64,000 nucleotides of DNA from Acanthosepion lycidas (Eukaryota > Mollusca > Cephalopoda > Sepiida > Sepiidae): contig OZ010593.1 in NCBI GenBank assembly GCA_963932145.1, positions 39,545,795 to 39,609,794 of the forward strand, written 5' to 3'. Made by a program: the position numbers and the translations under genes. This document shows, one piece after another, positions 50,201 through 56,200 of this stretch. Each line of letters opens with the position of its first letter. The stretch's first letter is position 1. The notes below the pieces were generated by a model. The model did not search any database, had not been told where the DNA came from, and saw nothing but the letters and a program-made list of their open reading frames with translations.

Positions 50201-53200
50201 TAGTTTTCTTACCTCCTATTCTTTCCCCTTCCTAACCCTTTTCCTCCTTCTTCTCCTTCTAATTCCCAATTCTTTCCTGCTTAATGTCATTTAAGTTTCT
50301 CAAAAGTATTATATGTTTAAGCTTACTTATATCTCAGTTTGTCTAGGACTGTCCCAATTTATGGAATCTGCTATTCTGATATAAGGTATCAGCATATCTG
50401 GGAGGGGTTTGTGTCAATCCTGAAGATTAAGGAGTATTGGGCTATAAAAGTACTTTATGAAAATTAAACCAACAATAAAAATTAAAAAAAACTATCCCAG
50501 TTTGTGGCTTAGAAATTATGGGTTTTGCTTCCAGCTCAAACATACCAGGTATTGAGCAGATACTGCACTTTGATCCTAGGGAGAACATAATAATAGTCCT
50601 ACATACAAACATGCATAATAAAATTATTCTGAAATAATAATTTCTTCTGAAATACAAAATATTAGACTTTATTGTTTTTTTAAAAGAACTCTCTTTGAAA
50701 ATGTGTATACAGTTGCATATTTTTACATATATGTGAAAGTGAATTAATAATTACATAAAAGAAATATTTAGATTTTATTGCACATACAAATATAACTTTC
50801 TGAATGTTTACTATTTAGTTAACAATGGCAAAAGACTAGATTTTATGCATTTATGTCATTTTAATAGAATCAATGAAATGATTGATTTTTTTTTTTTTTT
50901 TTTACAGTAAGGTTCACCCTGTACAAGGCTCAGGGGCCACTCAAAGAAGAAGGTTATATTAAGGGGTAGTTTATATGGATAGGAGGGGAAGATAATGGTT
51001 AACTCTAGAACAGGTTAAGATTGTAATGATCAAGGAAACATCTTGGGAGCCTGTTTCACAGGGCAGTGGCTCGCAAGAAGAAGCTATTTGAGCGGAACTT
51101 ACTTTTCACCGATGGAATACAGAGGGAATGTGGGTGGTTTGCTACTATGTTAATGGTATGGTGGGTCCTAGCCATGAAGGTTGGACCTGGCGGAATCAAG
51201 GAATGTAGTCTGTCTGAGCACTTCCCATAGTAGTAGAAATAGAACGGTCAGAAACTTGTCACATCCTGCCTGTGAGAGAAAGGTTGGAGGGTGGAAAATA
51301 ATTCTTCTCCAACAAGGACACAGAGATGATTTTGAATTCTATCAAGACTGGAAAGTGAGGACTGACCAGTTCCGCCCAAATATGACTACAATACTCTATT
51401 TTCAGCCTGATCTGTTTCTTATAAAGGTAGAGGATAGCATGAGGAGCCAGGTACTTACTGGAATGGTACAAGGAGCTGATCATTTTACCTGCATCTTTAG
51501 TGACAGATTGTATATAAGAATTCCACTTGATGTTGGGTGTGAGTTTGAGGCCCAATATTCTCTAAAAGCATGGTGCCTCCTCAAGGGGGACATCCATTCA
51601 TTGTGACTGGCAGTAGCTCAGGGTCTGATTGGCAGTGCCGGAATGCAACTAGCTTGGTTTTGAATGTAACCAGCCAGTTTTTATCCCAATGGGAAGTTAG
51701 TGTTAGATCAGAAGAGGGGTTAGCTGCCAATCTCTGATTGTCAAGGGTTTAAGAGGTGCACCTGTATATTATCGTATCATCAGCATAGATATTTACAAAT
51801 GATCTGAGTATATTCTTAGAGGGATCATTTATGTAAATCAGAAAGTGGGTTGGTCTGAGAAGCAACCTCTGTTGACGACTGTGTTGACCGCCAGAGCCTC
51901 AGAGGACTGGCTGTTAACAATTACCTTCAGGGTTCTTCAATGATCTGGGTTAGTTTATAGGCAATAGAGAAGTCTCTGCAATATCTACCTTCCTCATCGT
52001 GAATATCGAAGTCAATGTATATGTGAAAACTGGCTGAGGAAAATTCGATGAGGATATTTTCAATCCTCTCTGATATCTGATTGAAGATTACCAACCCTTC
52101 ATCCTGAGGGTGATAAAGAGCAAAGATGAATCTGGTAATATGGATAGGTGCCAAACAAAAGCACATATTATGGAGATCATGGTCCTCGTTTTTTTGTGTC
52201 CCTGCCACAGAGAAGCCCATCCTTGATGAAGCCACTGAGTCCATGGCCATGGTGATTTAGGTGGCCGTATTTTGTTAATATTGGTAAGTAGTCTGGGACT
52301 GTGAGCTCCTGCAATGGCATTGAGGCACTGATACTTATTTCAGACAGGAACAGGAGATCGGGTTTAGACTGATAAGCTGGAAGGTTCGATCATAGACCTC
52401 TTACATTGGTGTAGGAGATGGTATACCTAGGGACTACTTTTTTTTTGAGGTTGGTTTTGGTAGTTTTGTTTGTTTTCAATTTGATTGCTTTCATGTTTGT
52501 TTTGGTTTGGTGGATGACTATTAGGCAATGAGAAAAACACCCATTAGATGCATGTATAAATAGCCTGAGTTGACTTGTCCAGAGAGATACTGTCATAACA
52601 GTATCCATCATCATGGCATCAAGAGGCCACATCAAAGATTATTGCAATGGTCCAGAAACCATTCACAAAATGGCAGTACAATAGCCCCAGTATTATACAC
52701 CTGCTGATAGAATAGCTTTCTTCAAAGTTACTTGATGGTTTGGATCCATCACTATCAGGTGGATAACACCAAAACCCAGAAAATGTTTACCTCCAGCACA
52801 CTTAATGAGGGGACAAATAACCCAGGAAAGATTCAGGTATGATATTCTGAATGTATATGTTTGTCAGCCAGAGACCTAGTGTACCAAAGCAAGCTCGCTC
52901 ATATACATGAGGACTAAAAGACCCATTGGAAGAAGAGGGAGGGAATAACAAAGGTTACTTGGGGGACCATGTGCATCCCCATTTGGGTTAGTATCAGAAG
53001 CATAGTCGTTAGAGTGGGGGCATGCATAGGAAAGTTATTTATTCTGCTTTGAAAAAGAAAAAGAAAAAGAAAAAAAAAGAGAAAAAGAGTTCAAACTTAG
53101 AATTACAATTATTCCTGTCACAGACACAAAGAGGGAATTTACAGTTGTTTTGAAAATTCATTAGAACCAGCTAGGTGATGTGGCAGGAGAAGGATTAAGA

Positions 53201-56200
53201 GTGGAGGTGATAGCTATAAGTCCAATGATCTCTTCTTTGGAAAGTGTTGAGATAAGCTCACAATCAGTTTACCACACAGGAAAAACTTCCATTAAATGTA
53301 ATGTGATCAAGAAGTAACATTAAATTAATGTGCAGGTAAACAGTACAGATGCAGGTACATGTGTGTATGTGCATAGATTATATATATATATTATATATAT
53401 ATGCACGCACACACACACACACACACACATATTTGGTTCAAAGCAAAGCTTAAGACAGAAATTTAAAGAAAAATAAAAATAAAAGTCAAAATATGAGGAT
53501 GACTTTACAATATATTTTTGTTATAAAATAAAATAAGACATATCTCGGCTGATTTACAGGCAAATAAACTAACATACTTAAGAGCAAGAGCCGGATGTGA
53601 ATGGGACAAGGCCCCGTCACAAAATGACCATTATCTTCATTTACGCATGTTCTCGACGCACGAGTTCCGGTCGAAAAATAAAATAATATTTTAAAATGTT
53701 TCTATTTTTTGACCAATAAAAATGCTTTCCTCCTAATTATACTCGCGTCGTTTTTCGAGCCTGTTAAGCCATAAAAAAAAGCCATAAAAGGGATCACATG
53801 GAAGTACACCAGGCAGTCAACAGGAGGCCAGGGAAGAGACCTGTCACAGTCAGGCTGAGTCGTCAGCAGCAGCCAGCAGCAATAGTGCCACGCCAACCAG
53901 TGAGAACTACTATGAGAGATCAACCCAGATCTTCAGCCGGCCTATGAACTATACCACAAGGTAGTTGTCCCAAAACCACACGTTCCTATTGAAATAAAAC
54001 ACGTAAATCTATTTCTGCTGTTGTGGTATTTCTTTCTTGCAACCATGCACTTGTCTATAACATTTTTAAACAATATATTCCATGGCAAATATATATATTA
54101 TATTTATGAACTTATTTTAATGAAGGATCAATGACACCTTAATGTTTTAAGATAGAAAAATACAAATCTTGTGTTCTGACACACCAATATCAATGTGATG
54201 TAATGTAATAATTCTAAACATCTGGGTCTTATTTTTTCCTTTTTTTTTTTGCTTAGGACCAGTTGTGTCCCCTCTTTGAGCTAGATGTAGTGCCTATAGA
54301 TTTCACTGCTATGGTCACACCACTTCATTGCACTAAAAATATAGCGTGGTTTGTAGTCCTTACACATTTTCTGCAAAACTCCCTATATTGAAATTGGTCT
54401 TCGTGGAGAAGCAAATTGTTATTGTATTTATTTATTTTGCACACTAAAAAAAAGTCATTCTGGTTAAAACTGAGAAATATATTCATAATTAAAGGTAAAG
54501 TATAACAAATACTTACTGTGTTTTTGCATTTGTTAATCCACTCTTTAGCTACTTGAATTAAACTTTCTCCGGCTTCGCGAACGTCATGCACAAAGCCAGA
54601 AGCATTTGTTGAATCAGGTAACAAAGTAGGAAGACTGTCATCTGACGAAAGTCTTTCACTTAATTCTATCAACTGGGACAACTGCAATAAATAAATAATA
54701 ATTAGTAGTAGTAAAAAAAATATTAATTAGTAGTAAAAAAATAATTAGTAATAAAACACCACTGCAACAATACCAGGACTGTACTTTCCGGAGTAGGCTA
54801 TCCACCCCCATATGTTTGAAAAGTATTAAAAACACCATGGGTTCCAATCCTGATAAAACCCACTGCAACAATACCAGGGCCGTGCTTTCTGGATATGGGG
54901 GGAGGGGTATAGTGCTAAGCCTCCCCTCCTCCAATATTTTTAAATAAATATTTTTTTAAAATATACCCTGTATTGTTTTCAAGCAAAAACAAAATCAATT
55001 TAAATTTAACTTCTTGTATGAAGAAAACTTTATAGCGAATTTTCCTACTTTGTCAAATTTACCGAATCTTCCGAGCACGGAGCACCCCTATCAACATATG
55101 CTCTTTTTACTAAAAAACAAAGAGTTTCTTGTAAGCGATCATAATTTGTCAAACATAAAAAAATTTGGTAAATTTCTATTTTAACACCCGCGCTAAATGT
55201 CCCTTAAAATTTTCCAAAATCGTCATAATTCCGTCCAAATGTACATGCTGAACTCAAATTAACAAGTAAATTAACGAAGAAACCTACCGTTTTGGAGTTA
55301 TCGGCACCCCCATTCCCCCCAAAAACGGACTTCTTGTTGGTCATTCGTCCCCCGTTACTGCCATAGTGTTTGTTTAGTAAATACGGTGCAGGGTACTCCA
55401 GCTCTTAGCGTAATCAGAAATTGTGGCCTATTTACTTTTCTTTTAGTTTTACTCACTGTCACAGCTATATCTTTTTTTGAAATCACTATCGTAATTTTGT
55501 TTTTCCTTTTGATAAGTGTACTGTAGTCTTATTTATAACAGGAAACTTTAAACAAAAACAAATTATTAAATAATAGCGTTTTTTCTGTGTAGAATAACAA
55601 TGAAAAATTAAAAGAACAAATTAAAAATAAACTTTAAAGCGTTTTTTTTATTTTAAAGTTGAAAATAAAACAAAAATTAACTCCAAAAACGGTAGGTTTC
55701 TTCATAATTTACTTGTTAATTTGAGTTCAGCATGTACATTTGCACAGAATTATGACGATTTTGGAAAATTTTATTTTAATAATATTTAGCGCGGGTGTTA
55801 AAATAAAAATTTACCGAAATTGTTTAAGAATTAATTTATTTTTTTTAACAAATTTTAGAGATAAACAATAGTTTGAGCGAGAGTCAAGCAAGACAAAATA
55901 AAAAAAAAATTAACATTTTTTACTACTTTACAATACAAATACATCATCTATAAATTTAATTTAACTTTTAATATTCTTTTTTAAACTCTTTCGTTCTTAC
56001 AACCAAGTAGAGCCTAAGGCATAAATTGTTAATTATATTGTCAATCAATATTTTAGTTTTACTCACGCGGTAAATAAAACGTACATTTTAAAAATTTATT
56101 AAAAGTTACAATTTATTTTACAATAATTCATTATTAAAAAAAAATTAAAATTATTTAATTATTGGTTTTTTACCAGGCACTTTAATTTTATTTTAAAAGT

